Positions 14,101 to 33,323 of a stretch of DNA of 64,000 bases are shown here, piece after piece. Made by a program: the position numbers and the translations under genes. Source of the stretch: Scylla paramamosain (taxonomy: Eukaryota; Arthropoda; Malacostraca; Decapoda; Portunidae); assembly GCF_035594125.1 (NCBI RefSeq), contig NC_087178.1:4112501-4176500 (forward strand). Direction: 5' to 3'. The notes beneath the pieces were generated by a model, which worked only from the letters and a program-made list of their open reading frames with translations, did no database searches and was not told where the DNA came from. How positions within the stretch are numbered: the first letter of the stretch is position 1; each line of letters begins with the position of its first letter.

Positions 14101-15835
14101 AAAAGGAACTGTACTGCAAGAAAAATTTATATTGCATGGAAGTTCATATTGTATTGAGTTACATGACTTTTCTTTTTTTAATAGTTCATCAGGGATTGGT
14201 ACTCATGTTACACAGGGAGAATATTCCAGTGAGATTCTTCACACATTCATAGTTTTTCTGTCAACTGATTGCAAGGAGCTTAGAATTTCATTTATCTGGA
14301 CAGGTATCTTGGGAACCCAAATTCTGCTCTTAAGTATTTCAACAAGGCCAGAAAGGATCAGGAATGGGGTCAGCGAGCCATATACAACATGATTGAGATC
14401 TGCCTGAACCCAGACAATGAAACAATTGGAGGAGAGACATTTGAGTCCGTGGACAGTGAGGTGAATCAGTCTGGTGCGCGGGACACTGTGGACATGGCCA
14501 TTAGGACAGCTGACAAATTATTAAAGGTAATTGTATTGCATAGCTTAATTCTAGAAAATCACAATCAAGGACAAAAAGGCTTATTCCAACATTAAAAAAC
14601 ATATACATAAAATGCAATTGTTTTATTAAAGGTATGCCTACCCCTCAGGAACTTCACCCAAAGCCAGGGGAGCAGATGATCAGCCACCAGGTTCTCAGTA
14701 ACTTCCTGCTACTGGCCACCAAACAGAAGTCTAGTGCTGAACAGGCCCTGCAGGAGTTCATGAATGTTGCCAGCCAGGATAGCTACAAAGATCATGTTGG
14801 GGCCATCCTGGGTATGGCCACGGCATACATGATCCTCAAACAGGTCTGTCTCTTTTCTCCACATGTTGATGGACGTTTTAAGCCCCCAGTTTGGCATTGC
14901 TCTCTTGTTCCCAGTACCCATACTTTTTTGTTGACTTAAATAAGTGTAAGTAGAAATTATAAAGAAATTCACTTGACTCCCAGACCCCTCGAGCCCGCAA
15001 CCAGCTGAAACGTCTTGCCAAGGCCGTGTGGAACTTTGAGGATGCCGAATACTTAGAGAGGTGTTGGCTACTGCTGTCTGACATTTATGTTCAAACTGGG
15101 AAATATGATATGGCAACAGAATTATTAAAGGTAACTGGAAAAGGAAATGCAGTTGTGATGTGCTATAGTGGTTTTTAAGTGGTCATTAGCTGAAGACTTG
15201 TTTCTCTTCCCCTCAGCGAGTTCTACAACACAATAGGTCATGTATGAAGGCTTATGAGTACATGGGCTTCATTATGGAGAAGGAACAAAGCTACCGTGAT
15301 GCTGCTTTCAATTATGAACAAGCTTGGAAGTTCAGCAGCAACACGAACCCAATGATAGGTAAGAGGGGAAAAAAGAGACTGCATTCTCAAGCATTTTGGG
15401 ATCTTATCTCAACCACTCATAACAGACTCTGATGAAGTTGAGTTTCCAAGGGTCCTTTCATGATTTTAGTGATAGGTTAATAAGGATTATGCATCACCAA
15501 TGGAAAAAAAAAAAACACCTCTGCAGACTTTGAATCTATATGTGGTCCTAATGAGAGAACCACATATTTAAAAATACAGACACAGCTATCCTCATGGAAC
15601 TATTATATTTTTTGGTAGTGTGAACAAATTGTTTTGAGACTTAATTAATGTATGTAGCTACAACTTCATGGAATTCTTTATTTTCACAGGATACAAGCTT
15701 GCCTTTAATTACATGAAGGCTAGGAGGTTTGTGGATGCCATTGATGTTTGTCACTCTGTCTTGGCAAAGCATCCAGAGTACCCCAGGATCAGGAAGGACA
15801 TACTAGACAAGTCCCGAGCAAGCATTCGTATCTGA
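4884..15835 (+). CDS. TTC21B: Tetratricopeptide repeat protein 21B (IFT139), IFT-A subunit
   Basis: Subunit of intraflagellar transport complex A, which carries retrograde traffic and membrane cargo in cilia. I built 27 coding exons, all phase-consistent: 4884-4910, 5319-5489, 5888-6022, 6140-6333, 6489-6680, 7112-7295, 7639-7831, 8023-8093, 8359-8449, 8776-8912, 9319-9508, 9884-9993, 10095-10215, 11009-11151, 11536-11729, 11934-12024, 12474-12619, 12747-12894, 13073-13209, 13445-13580, 13692-13839, 13933-14095, 14304-14526, 14649-14843, 14984-15130, 15217-15358, 15690-15835. They sum to 3975 nt, or 1324 residues, close to the roughly 1316 of vertebrate TTC21B. An in-frame TAA lies 9 nt before the ATG, supporting the start. 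TPR motifs run throughout. Family hallmarks include [32 protein letters not shown] and [20 protein letters not shown]. Exons 3 and 4 have weak donors (GTTGGT, GTTAGA). TTC21A is the alternative paralogue name; arthropods usually have one gene. Confidence 0.95.
5107..5190 (+). repeat. (TA)n microsatellite in TTC21B intron 1
   Basis: About 42 uninterrupted TA units between coding exons 1 and 2. Confidence 0.95.
10381..10970 (+). mobile_element. Decayed retroelement ORF fragment (SGNH-like) in TTC21B intron 13
   Basis: An open frame from about 10543 reads as a protein unrelated to TTC21B. It contains [12 protein letters not shown] and then [19 protein letters not shown] followed by [16 protein letters not shown]. 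The GDSQVR block followed by LPGAGI is what I recognise from SGNH-hydrolase-like segments in retrotransposon-derived proteins that are common in decapod genomes. Upstream (about 10505-10615) three imperfect copies of a ~36-bp unit encode 'EAEFH', 'QTEFCEGIS' and 'HAEFCERIS' segments. A stop interrupts the first, and no reverse transcriptase follows, so it is a dead fragment. By chance the frame continues through TTC21B exon 14 in the correct phase. Confidence 0.6.
15446..15562 (+). repeat. Dispersed repeat, copy 2
   Basis: Second copy of the repeat seen at 4236-4350, here in the last intron of TTC21B and interrupted by an A-run (about 15505-15516). Similarity is by eye only. Confidence 0.5.
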
Positions 15836-17506
15836 GCACCCACTCTGAGACAGACACACTGCACTACACCATATAATATGAGCATCTGCATACACGCTGC
15901 TCATATATGGAATCTTAGTTGTGACCAGTGTGAGTTACCTGTGTCTGCAGTGCTAAAAGCACTGCAGACACAGGTAACTCACACTGCTAAAAACTTCTTT
16001 TTTTTTTATGATAGGGAAGGTATGCAAGGATGAGTTGCAAGTACAGAAGGGAAAACTCTTGACTTGGCCATTGCCTTGACATTGTCTTGCACCATGACTG
16101 TTATACTGACTGATATGTATTCACTGTTTCAAGCTGAGCAAAATGGCTTTAGCTGCACCACAGTACTAGTCATAATTAACACTATAATACAAGTCATTTG
16201 TTCTAGTCAGAATATCATATTTATAATGCATTTTATTCATATTTAATAAGTGTAAACTGGGTAAGTAAAACCTCTGGCACCAAAGAATGCACCTTGTGTT
16301 TAGTTATCCAGTCTGCTCTGTATTTATTGATACAATTATTCTAATATTTTTATTGTTAATTTTGAATGTCATGATTCATAAAGACTTCAAACCATTTTTC
16401 TTTTAACTCATAGAAAGGAGTATTCTAATTTTTAAAGATCAATGCAGCATACTGATGGGTGGTTGATAGGTTCGCCCAGCCAGAGTATGTAATGTTGCAC
16501 AAGATATATGTTGTGCTTTAAGCTTTTCTTTCATTGTCTTGACAGGAGATATGCATTAGGTACAAATGAGTGACTGATATGTTACCAAGCAAGGTGTATC
16601 TTGTGGTTAGGATAAACCAATCCAAAACATTGACTAGATGGAGAAAAAATAAAATTCAAGTTTTTAACTTTGTATTAAAGTTTTGTACATTATTTTATAC
16701 AGGTTATAGGCACACAAAATGCATATCTGTCATTGACTACCAATAAATAATCAAAATAAATAAGCATTACTCTTAAACAATAAGGCTACTTCCTTATTGG
16801 AGATGTCAGCCTATTACATATATATATACATATACACAGATCTCTGACATCACTTACCACAACCCTCTTGTTCACAGAATAGCCTTAAGACTGCTTGACC
16901 TCCAGTGTGATGGTACTGTATTACTATGTGAAGCACACACACATTACCATGCATTGCAGGCAAAGGAAACCAGCCTGGTTGCTACTGTGTGGAAGGAAAA
17001 AGGACAGACTGATCAATGAATAGTTAGGTTATTTGATCATATACAGTATATTGTATTGGAACCAATGAGTGAGAGATGACTCTCTAAAAGCGAAAGAGGA
17101 GGAGGAGGAGGCATGTTGTGATCTTTTCCCATTATTTTGTTACCAGTCAACTCAAGTGATGGGGTTCTGTTGTGCACTCTCAAGAACAGCAGATAAATTA
17201 GTGCTTGAAGATGTACACTGTGCATTATGACTGGAAGTGGTAAGAATGAGGCATAGAAAATAAAAGGAAACTTTCATCAGATCAAATACAGAATGGCAGT
17301 CACAGTCTCAGGACAGATTTAAATTCAGATTCCCCTCACTGTGAAAGCTTGCCAGTCTCCTGGAGGACACCTAAGTAGACTTGCCACAGATGTTACGAAA
17401 GGTCTGGTTATAATGCTCTCTGAGCTCTCACTTGAGCCACAAGTTCTCCAGAGATGAGGTGAGAGCTTGGAAACTCACAAGAGCAAGGTTGAGAGCATCA
17501 GATGGC
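15836..17506. other. Shared 3' region between TTC21B and the zinc-finger gene
   Basis: The convergent 3' ends of TTC21B (+) and the zinc-finger gene (-) meet here. AATAAA hexamers on the plus strand occur at about 16648, 16742 and 16755 and could end TTC21B; TTTATT on the plus strand (AATAAA on minus) at about 16322 is a candidate for the opposite gene. Which ones are used cannot be told from sequence. No other gene is seen. A perfect inverted repeat lies at 15926-15986. Confidence 0.6.
15926..15986. repeat. Perfect 29-bp inverted repeat (hairpin) in TTC21B 3' UTR
   Basis: The arms 15926-15954 and 15958-15986 are exact reverse complements, separated only by AAA. The arm begins CAGTGTGAGTTACC. 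It starts 91 nt after the TTC21B stop codon, so it would be transcribed as a 29-bp stem with a 3-nt loop in the 3' UTR. Confidence 0.95.
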
Positions 17507-20134
17507 TTATCTCAGAACCATGATCTCAAAGTCAAAACCCTCATGTGATTGACGAGAAGGGCATGCCAAGTCCCACAGCTGGCGAAAGATAGGCACTTGT
17601 TCTGCAGGTGTCACAAGTTCTATCACTCTCTCATAAGGCAACAGAAGTGCAGCTGCAGCCTTGATAGCTGCATCCTCCTCCTTATCCACACGTGCCCGCA
17701 CCATCTCAAAAACCTTGGCCCAATCCTCGCTGGTGGCAGGCAGGACTGCTTGTACTGTGGCTTCAGTTTCTCCTCTCTCCACTTCCTCCTCTTCCTCCTG
17801 ACATGTTTGTTGTTCCTGCATTTGGTCATCATTTGTGCTAATCCCTTGCTCCTCCTCCTTGAAGGTAACCTGACTTCCTCGGTCATTTGGGAAGATATGA
17901 AGGCTGTCCAAGGGAGTGACGACAGGCCCAGCCAGCTCTTCAGGGCCCATGTCAAACTGACCATCAAGGACCATCTCTACCTCTGAGGAGAAAAGCTCAT
18001 CTGACTCCATAAGGTTGTGGTCTACTTGTACTGAAGGGTCATCTGCCTTGTCATTGGCAGTTATGTTCTCCAGCTTCCCAGCACACTCTGCTATCCTTGT
18101 ACTCCTGGCTATTCGAGACTCTCTCCCAGCAAGGCGGGCCAACCTTTCCAGCTTTTGGCGATGAAGGAGTTTCTCATTGCCTTTTAGGTCTTGAAATTGT
18201 TTGTCTCTGTTCCGTTTATTGCGCTGGAGCACGTGTTCCAGAACCTCCTCTTGATCCTCCAAATGGGTGTTTTTTGGGTGTGAGTGTTCATGATAGTACA
18301 CCACTGATATCTTCCCCGTATAGTCACATGTCTCTTTACTGAATTGCTGGTAAACTTTTAGACGAGCATAGCACAGGCATGGTTGGATCTTGTGGACCCA
18401 GTTATGCCTATCAGAGTATTCCCGGTTGGCATTCTTCCGTGCTGCAGCTGTCCGCAGGTGGTGAAACCTATGACAAACAAGTAACTTCTCTGAGCGGTGA
18501 GGTTTGCGTCGTTTTACATCACATGTAAACCTCACCTTGTGCTTCTCCTCCTCAGTGATGAGCCAATCTGTGAAAGACTTCTCATCTTCAAATTTTAAGT
18601 TCTTACATGCCATAGAGTACTTATGAGCAATTTGCCAATGTCTCTGCAACTCCGTCAATTTAAAGAATGTGGAATCACATTGTTTAAAATGACATGAAAA
18701 CATTCTTGGTAATTTGAATTTCTTAGTCTTGCATTCCTTATTTCTAACATGAGTCTGATAACCTAATTCAGAGAGAAAGTGACGTTTACATAAGCTACAT
18801 TTATATTCTAATTTTCCCTTCTTAATATTTACACTTATTCCAGTTTTCTTCTTTCTCCCTAAGGTGACTAATTCCCAATCTTCATCATCATCATCATCAT
18901 CACCACCTCTGTCATGCAGCTCCTCCATATCTTCTTGGGTCATATTATCATTCTTAGTGTCCATTGGTTCATGTTTGATCTGCATACTCTCACTATCAAG
19001 TAATGAATGCTTCTCAGAGATGTGGGCACTCAGTGAGTCCTGACTCACGAGACACTTTCGGCAAACAGAACATTGCCACTTTTTGTCAACTCTACCTTTG
19101 TCACCACTGGTCACAATGATATAGGTTTCTTCCTCTCTTGCAACATCTATGGGGCTGCTATCCTCCACATCGGTTGCTTCCAAAACAGTTCCATCCTCGG
19201 TGACATAAAGAACTGACTCGCACTTGATCCCAGAGGCAGCATCCAGAGCCCGGTACTCCTCCACGGTGATGCTGGCTGGCCCTTCCTTCCTGCTGCTCTC
19301 TTTAGGTGAAGAATAATTATCTTCATCATATGAAAGGTATTCTGGAGATTCTTCCGTCACTTTTGCTGGAGTTATGAGGAGTGAGAGATCTTGGAGTCCT
19401 TCTGTTTTCCCCACATGTGGTTTCATGGTGACAGTCACAAGGGGCGGCTGAACTGACCGGGGACTGATTTCTGTGGACATCTTAGTGGCTGGGGGTTGCT
19501 GTGAGGGAATAAGATTAATATCTGCAACACTTTGACACTCCTTTCCATGGTGTCTCTGCATGTGCCTTGTCAGCTGGTCTTCTGTCTTAAATATTGCTCC
19601 ACAGTCCTCTGCAGGACACTCTGGTAACACTGCCACACATTTATTAGTTTTAGGAATATTATTATTCTCAAGGTGACTGGAAGTGAGGTCCGGGAGGTTC
19701 ATAAGCTTTTTCTCACAAAATGCTTGGTGGATAGCAGCCCCGCGTCGGTCCTTACACTTCTGCCCACAGTACTGACAGACTACTGGCTGTTTCTTGGGCA
19801 CAGCCTCATCCCCACTGACACACTGGTGTTCCCTCAAACTTGCTGGTGTGGCAAATAAAGTTTCACAACTGGAGCACGAGAGTGGCTGTCTGGAGGTTAA
19901 GGTGAAGCTGGGCTCTTCCTCCTGATCACTCACAGTAACCACTTCAGGAACATGTGCCTCAAGTGTAACTTTCCTGATGGCCTCTACCACTCTGGAGCGT
20001 CTAGACCTTTGCCTAGCAATGCTGTGTGCCTCACTGAAGTGCTCCACTAACTGCAGACGGGATGGGAACACTAGATGGCAGAGGGCACACCTGGCCATGC
20101 TGGAGTCACCTCCACGCTCACTCTGCAGCACCAT
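17507..20134 (-). CDS. C2H2 zinc-finger protein with WRKY/GCM1-like domain
   Basis: Single open exon of 875 residues, probably a nuclear DNA-binding regulator. Fingers from the N-terminus: C16-C19-H32-H37; C87-C90-H103-C105 (C2HC); C120-C123-H136-C140 (C2HC); C173-C178-H191-H195; C355-C358-H371-H376; C446-C449-H462-C468; C481-C486-H499-H504. Residues about 515-622 then form a different module: a tryptophan/acidic start (FTDWLITEEE), C554, paired C586/C588, and TGKISVVYYHEHSHP ending in His-x-His. This layout resembles the WRKY/GCM1-type zinc domain found in MULE-derived proteins. An acidic run (412-419) and an IKHEP sumoylation-type motif (386-390) are visible. The tail is basic, then acidic. 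An in-frame stop about 27 nt upstream supports this ATG. A 5' UTR intron is plausible (donor GTAAGA near 20464, acceptor near 20188). I recognise no named orthologue. Confidence 0.85.
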   Translation of the reverse strand: MVLQSERGGDSSMARCALCHLVFPSRLQLVEHFSEAHSIARQRSRRSRVVEAIRKVTLEAHVPEVVTVSDQEEEPSFTLTSRQPLSCSSCETLFATPASLREHQCVSGDEAVPKKQPVVCQYCGQKCKDRRGAAIHQAFCEKKLMNLPDLTSSHLENNNIPKTNKCVAVLPECPAEDCGAIFKTEDQLTRHMQRHHGKECQSVADINLIPSQQPPATKMSTEISPRSVQPPLVTVTMKPHVGKTEGLQDLSLLITPAKVTEESPEYLSYDEDNYSSPKESSRKEGPASITVEEYRALDAASGIKCESVLYVTEDGTVLEATDVEDSSPIDVAREEETYIIVTSGDKGRVDKKWQCSVCRKCLVSQDSLSAHISEKHSLLDSESMQIKHEPMDTKNDNMTQEDMEELHDRGGDDDDDDEDWELVTLGRKKKTGISVNIKKGKLEYKCSLCKRHFLSELGYQTHVRNKECKTKKFKLPRMFSCHFKQCDSTFFKLTELQRHWQIAHKYSMACKNLKFEDEKSFTDWLITEEEKHKVRFTCDVKRRKPHRSEKLLVCHRFHHLRTAAARKNANREYSDRHNWVHKIQPCLCYARLKVYQQFSKETCDYTGKISVVYYHEHSHPKNTHLEDQEEVLEHVLQRNKRNRDKQFQDLKGNEKLLHRQKLERLARLAGRESRIARSTRIAECAGKLENITANDKADDPSVQVDHNLMESDELFSSEVEMVLDGQFDMGPEELAGPVVTPLDSLHIFPNDRGSQVTFKEEEQGISTNDDQMQEQQTCQEEEEEVERGETEATVQAVLPATSEDWAKVFEMVRARVDKEEDAAIKAAAALLLPYERVIELVTPAEQVPIFRQLWDLACPSRQSHEGFDFEIMVLR

Positions 20135-21879
20135 AAGGGTCAGATTAGTGTGGGAGATTTATTAATGAAGAGATAAGCTCTCTCTAAAATTACCTTAATA
20201 AAGATTAAAAAAAAAGAATAAATTTGGCTCCTAACAAAATGGACTCCTGTCCCACCATTTTTCATTTCCACAATATAGTACTGGATTCAATTTTTGACGT
20301 GGGATGGAATTCTCAATGAAGATAAACATTAGCTTTTCATCAATTCCAAAATCTTAAGGAATTTTTTTTTTCTCAGCCAACAGCAAAACATATTACATGA
20401 TAAAGTTACTGGTTTTATTTTACAAGTGCAAAAAGATAAATCGCTTAAATTTTAAATGTATTCTTACCCTATTCAATATAAAATACTGAAGAACCATGTC
20501 CCTTTCTTGTGACGAGGCTCGTACACCCGCGAGGTGACTTACCACTCCCTGTTCTGACCCACTTATCACTAATTCATATATACTGTAATTCAGTAGTCGT
20601 ATATGGTAGGTGGCGCGCAATTTCAGCGATATTCAAAAGATAGGCCCAAAAATGCATCCCTTACATTCCACAATTATCTAAACAAAATACGCCACCTCAC
20701 ACCTGCTGCTACAAACCTACCGATATTGTCCTTTTCACTATCTACAGATATGCTAGACTACTGCCCGTGTCACATAAAGAAAGATCAAGGCATAATAAAG
20801 ATGGTAAAGACAAGAAGACATAGTCAGTGAAGAAGGTAAGGGCCGCACATGACCCTGCCTCCGTTTGTTTGGTCATGTTGTTTACCACCAAAGGAAGTCG
20901 AATGAATATTGTTTTAAGTTTGATCCCCTTATTCTTTTACATCCATAACTTACTTTACATTTTGCTTTGGGAAACAGCAATGCAGGCACATATTAGCGAT
21001 TTACATACCTTATAAACTCTATATATAGCCGGAGCTGAGCACCGTGGAAGTCGACGATTTCTCTCCCTTTGTGTTGATGACTCCGAGCTTAAAATAAATT
21101 GACGCAGAATGTAAACAAATGCAGAAAAAAAGAAGAAATCGTGAAAGCGCGATGGAATTAATCATACTTTTAATAATGAAATAAAAACATTTGATATGTA
21201 CGGAGAACAGAATATGAAAACCTACATTTTTTTTTCTTATGATGCCAGAGTATATAACTGGAACTCCTTGCCCGAAGTTATTTCTGCGTTTACAGTTCAT
21301 GGCTTCTTGGTAATTTTCTTTTTTAGTTTTGTTAGTGGTTCCTTTGTGAAAATTCTGTGTAGCCAACCACTTCGCTGTCTTCCTGTGGTTCTATTAGTAA
21401 CACATTATGAGCGGATGCAAGGATTCCACATATACGTACGTATAGTATGTAGGATGATCCAACAGGGACTGATGAGGGATCAAGACCCTCATCAAGGTGA
21501 AAATATAAGAGAATTGCAACAACTATTATGTCAACAGGGAAATTAATGGTGATGGGTAATAATTTCAATTAAAGTATAACAATCCACCTTAACTAGTGGA
21601 TGAACCAGTGAGGATTCGGTTCTAACGGATCCGGACTTCCGGAACAAAACCGTTCTCAGTTTGCTTCACATTCCGGGAGTCAGTGAGTAGTCACATTCGA
21701 GAAACGAGACTCTGGTCTCTCCTATAGCAGAGCAGAAGAGCTTCCGTTACGCTCCGCCACTAGAGCACCTTTTCGCAGGAGGCTGGGTTATATACGATGC
21801 CCATCAACACAAATATGAATGCTGACAGATATATTAATTAAAGTTCTGAAGGCGCACATCTTATATTTAATTTATTATT
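20135..21879. other. Intergenic region upstream of the zinc-finger gene
   Basis: This holds the probable 5' UTR and promoter of the minus-strand zinc-finger gene: a candidate non-coding first exon ends near 20469 with donor GTAAGA. The rest (20600-21879) has short open frames that I do not recognise. A GC-richer patch at about 21600-21780 looks like unclassified repeat sequence. No tRNA or other RNA gene was seen. Confidence 0.5.
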
Positions 21880-23370
21880 TTTTATTATTTATTATTTTTT
21901 TCATTATATTATTATTATTATTATTTATTTATTTTTTTTTATGTACGAAGGATACTGGCCAAGGGCAACAAAAATCTAATAAAAAAAATGCCCACTGAAA
22001 TGCCAGTCCCATAAAAGGGTCAAAGCAATGGTCAAAAATTGGTGGATAAGTGTCTTGAAACCTCCCTCTTGAAGGAATTCAAGTCATAGGAAGGTGGAAA
22101 TACAGAAGCAGGCAGGGAGTTCCAGAGTTTACCAGAGAAAGGGATGAATGATTGAGAATACTGGTTAACTCTTGCGTTAGAGAGGCGGACAGAATAGGGG
22201 TGAGAGAAAGAAGAAAGTCTTGTGCAGCGAGGCCGTGGAAGGAGGGGAGGCATGCAGTTAGCAAGATCAGAAGAGCAGTTGGCATGAAAATAGCGGTAGA
22301 AGACAGCTAGATATGCAACATTGCGGCGGTGAGAGAAGGGCTGAAGACAGTCAGTTAGAGGAGAGGAGTTGATGAGACGAAAAGCTTTTGATTCCACCCT
22401 GTCTAGAAGAGCAGTATGAGTGGAACCCCCCCCAGACATGTGAAGCATACTCCATATATGGACGGATAAGGCCCTTGTACAGAGTTAGCAGCTGGGGGGG
22501 TGAGAAAAACTGGCGGAGACGTCTCAGAACACCTAACTTCATAGAAGCTGTTTTAGCTAGAGATGAGATGTGAAGTTTCCAGTTCAGATTATAAGTAAAG
22601 GACAGACCGAGGATGTTCAGTGTAGAAGAGGGGGACAGTTGAGTGTCATTGAAGAAGAGGGGATAGTTGTCTGGAAGGTTGTGTCGAGTTGATAGATGGA
22701 GGAATTGAGTTTTTGAGGCATTGAACAATAACAAGTTTGCTCTGCCCCAATCAGAAATTTTAGAAAGGTCAGAAGTCAGGCGTTCTGTGGCTTCCCTGCG
22801 TTATATGTTTACCTCCTGAAGGGTTGGACGTCTATGAAAAGACGTGGAAAAGTGCAGTGTGGTATCATCAGCATAGGAGTGGATAGGACAAGAAGTTTGG
22901 TTTAGAAGATCATTAATGAATAATAAGAAGAGAGTGGGTGACAGGACAGAACCCTGAGGAACACCACTGTTAATAGATTTAGGAGAACAGTGACCGTCTA
23001 CCACAGCAGCAATAGAACGGTCAGAAAGGAAACTTGAGATGAAGTTACAGAGAGAAGGATAGAAACCGTAGGAGGGTAGTTTGGAAATCAAAGCTTTGTG
23101 CCAGACTCTATCAAAGGCTTTTGATATGTCCAAGGCAACAGCAAAAGTTTCACCAAAGTCTCTAAAAGAGGATGACCAAGACTCAGTAAGGAAAGCCAGA
23201 AGATCACCAGTAGAGTGGCCTTGACGGAACCCATACTGGCGATCAGATAGAAGGTTGTGAAGTGATAGATGTTTAAGAATCTTCCTGTTGAGGATAGATT
23301 CAAAAACTTTAGATAAGCAGGAAATTAAAGCAATAGGACGGTAGTTTGAGGGATTAGAGCGGTCATCCTT
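21880..23370 (-). mobile_element. 5'-truncated, frameshifted jockey-like LINE (RT fragment)
   Basis: The minus strand encodes most of a non-LTR reverse transcriptase, broken over several frames. Reading order: NPSNYRPIALIS (about 23335-23365), the segment 22801-23133 with ISKAFDRVWHKAL, SGVPQGSVLSPTLFLLFIND and the catalytic SYADDTTLHF, then 22351-22734 and 22032-22448 with the thumb and C-terminal region. No endonuclease or ORF1 precedes it, so the copy is 5' truncated. An AT-rich tail of AATAAT units at its 3' end (about 21890-21945) fits target-primed insertion. At least two frameshifts (near 23130 and 22400) make it inactive. The clade call is from overall look. Confidence 0.85.
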
Positions 23371-23459
23371 TTTATTTATTTATTTATTTATTATTTATTT
23401 ATTTATTATTTATTTATTTATCTATTTATTTTATATATCTTATTTATTTTTATTTTATC

Positions 23460-23760
23460 TGCACCAGAGCGACATCTTCCAGCATGGCGATGTACCATGC
23501 CACAAGGCCAATAAGGTGACAAAATGGCTGGAGGACCATAACATCAAGTAGCCAGAAAACTCACCAACCACCTGAAAGCAATAGAAAACATGTGAGCAGA
23601 GATGAAACGGCGGTGCCTTGCCTCATCGACGCCATCAAAAACCTGTGGATCCCGGGAGCACCACTGCGGACCTGCACTAGCCTTGCTGATTCCGTGACAA
23701 ACTAAAAATGTAATGTGGTATATAATACGGTATGTGGTATATAATACGGTATGTGGTATA
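23460..23760 (+). mobile_element. Tc1-like transposase remnant
   Basis: From about 23475 the plus strand reads, with a stop and frameshifts, as the C-terminal part of a Tc1-like transposase: 'FQHGDVPCHKANKVTKWLEDHNIK', where 'QHDGAPCHKA' is the usual form around the second catalytic aspartate. It then passes through a shifted 'NSP..' (SPDLNPIEN region) and 'IKNLW'. It is a dead fragment directly beside the LINE. Boundaries are approximate. Confidence 0.7.
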
Positions 23761-23796
23761 AAATACGTCACATGCCCAGGCATGTGACGTATTTTA
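23759..23796. repeat. Perfect 18-bp palindrome with 2-nt centre
   Basis: The arms 23759-23776 and 23779-23796 are exact reverse complements around CA. The arm is TAAAATACGTCACATGCC. It lies at the end of the Tc1-like remnant and may derive from joined or folded terminal sequences of that element. Confidence 0.9.
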
Positions 23797-23799
23797 ACT

Positions 23800-24318
23800 A
23801 GCAGTGTCTTTCAAGTTAATTGATCCTTTACTCTCGTTTGGAGCACTGTGAGAGACTGATAATAATGAAGAAAGCCTTGCCTACCTATCTCTGAATCAAA
23901 ACAGTGGAGGAAATGTGAAAGCTGGATCACAGTTCGTAAAGAAATATTAATGGTTTGACAGATTTGAAATTGTAAGGACCAGTATTCAGCACGCTGCGAC
24001 TAACCACCCATTGGCTCGTCTGGCTGTCTGTCCATCCCTTCATCCCTGTTACTTGTTTAGCCAGTCATTGTGTGCGCAGTAACCAGGCTTCGGGTTGGGC
24101 TCCGAGTCTGACTCTCCTTTGCCTTTATCTTGGATTTGTATAGGTTGCCATTCTATATTTGTGGTATTTGTTAATAAATATTTAAGTTGGGACTGCTCCC
24201 TATTTTTTTTCCAGTCATCTCAGATGTCAAGCGCTGGTTTGGTACCTTTAGGACTGTGTGTACGTTCCCCTCACAGAAATCCCATTGACTTACTTAAAAC
24301 AAATAAATAAATGAAAAA

Positions 24319-24351
<33 letters not shown>

Positions 24352-24727
24352 GTATTAATAATGAGTAGTATGCATCATCCTCCTGATTGATTTCACCGAT
24401 ATGCATCATAATAGCTATTTATAGACCATTTGAAACCCTAACACTTGCCCACCCTCCCTCACAAGTGCACTGGCTATATTATTACACATGTGCAAATGCA
24501 GCTTTTCTACTCGTAATTAATGCATTTTATGATGCTTTGGTCCCTACTTCTGCTTTCCCTCATCTCCACAGAAGCACGTCTGGAATGTACTTTCGTTCAT
24601 ACCATAAGATGTGAGGGAAGTGTGTCTTGTCTCCCATATAGATGCAAAATGCATTGATTTTGCGTCTTGTTAATCTGATATGACTGTTAATCTTCTAACT
24701 GTGCCATTCAGACCAACACCCGCGAAG
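23800..24727. other. Intergenic region upstream of the SLC16-like gene
   Basis: No gene seen. It contains an AAT microsatellite (about 24319-24352) and AT-rich unique sequence. A possible splice acceptor (ending at 24710) lies just before the first coding ATG of the transporter, suggesting a non-coding first exon further upstream that I cannot place. Confidence 0.5.
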
Positions 24728-32688
<7,961 letters not shown>

Positions 32689-32701
32689 AAACCCCCACTG
32701 A

Positions 32702-32906
<205 letters not shown>

Positions 32907-32963
32907 CATGAGATTTCGCAGATGGGGGTGGAGGACAGGCAAAGCCAAACAAATATAAAATCA

Positions 32964-32969
32964 AATAAA
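32964..32969 (+). terminator. Candidate poly(A) signal of the SLC16-like gene
   Basis: AATAAA about 275 nt after the stop, just beyond the compound microsatellite. It is the first canonical hexamer downstream of the stop. Confidence 0.4.
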
Positions 32970-33299
32970 ATCTATGTATAAAAAGATGACTTTACCGTGA
33001 GGAAAGTCACATATTCTCAGAAACGAAAGACCAGGTCATTCTAAGTCAGAAATAATCCATGATTTATAAGTTACAGGACATAACGCTTCAATGGTAAGTG
33101 GCTGTCCATGGGCCGTCTGGCAATGTTCAGATGATCGCTGTTACCATATGGAGTTCGTGATGTTTTAACTGAGTATTAATCGCTGCAACGATATATTGTG
33201 TTCTTGAATTTCATGTATCTTCATTTATGAAAATCTTGATGTGTAACCTTTTTTCTTTATTTTTTGTGCCCTTGGCCAGTCTCTTTGCCACTGGAAGAC

Positions 33300-33323
33300 A
33301 TACACACACACACACACACACAC

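Noticed and set aside
14634..14648. Methionine at 14634 as the start of TTC21B exon 24
   Set aside because: The acceptor at 14648 (CCCCTCAG) joins in phase and restores the family sequence; reading from GTATG at 14632 in phase 0 hits a stop.
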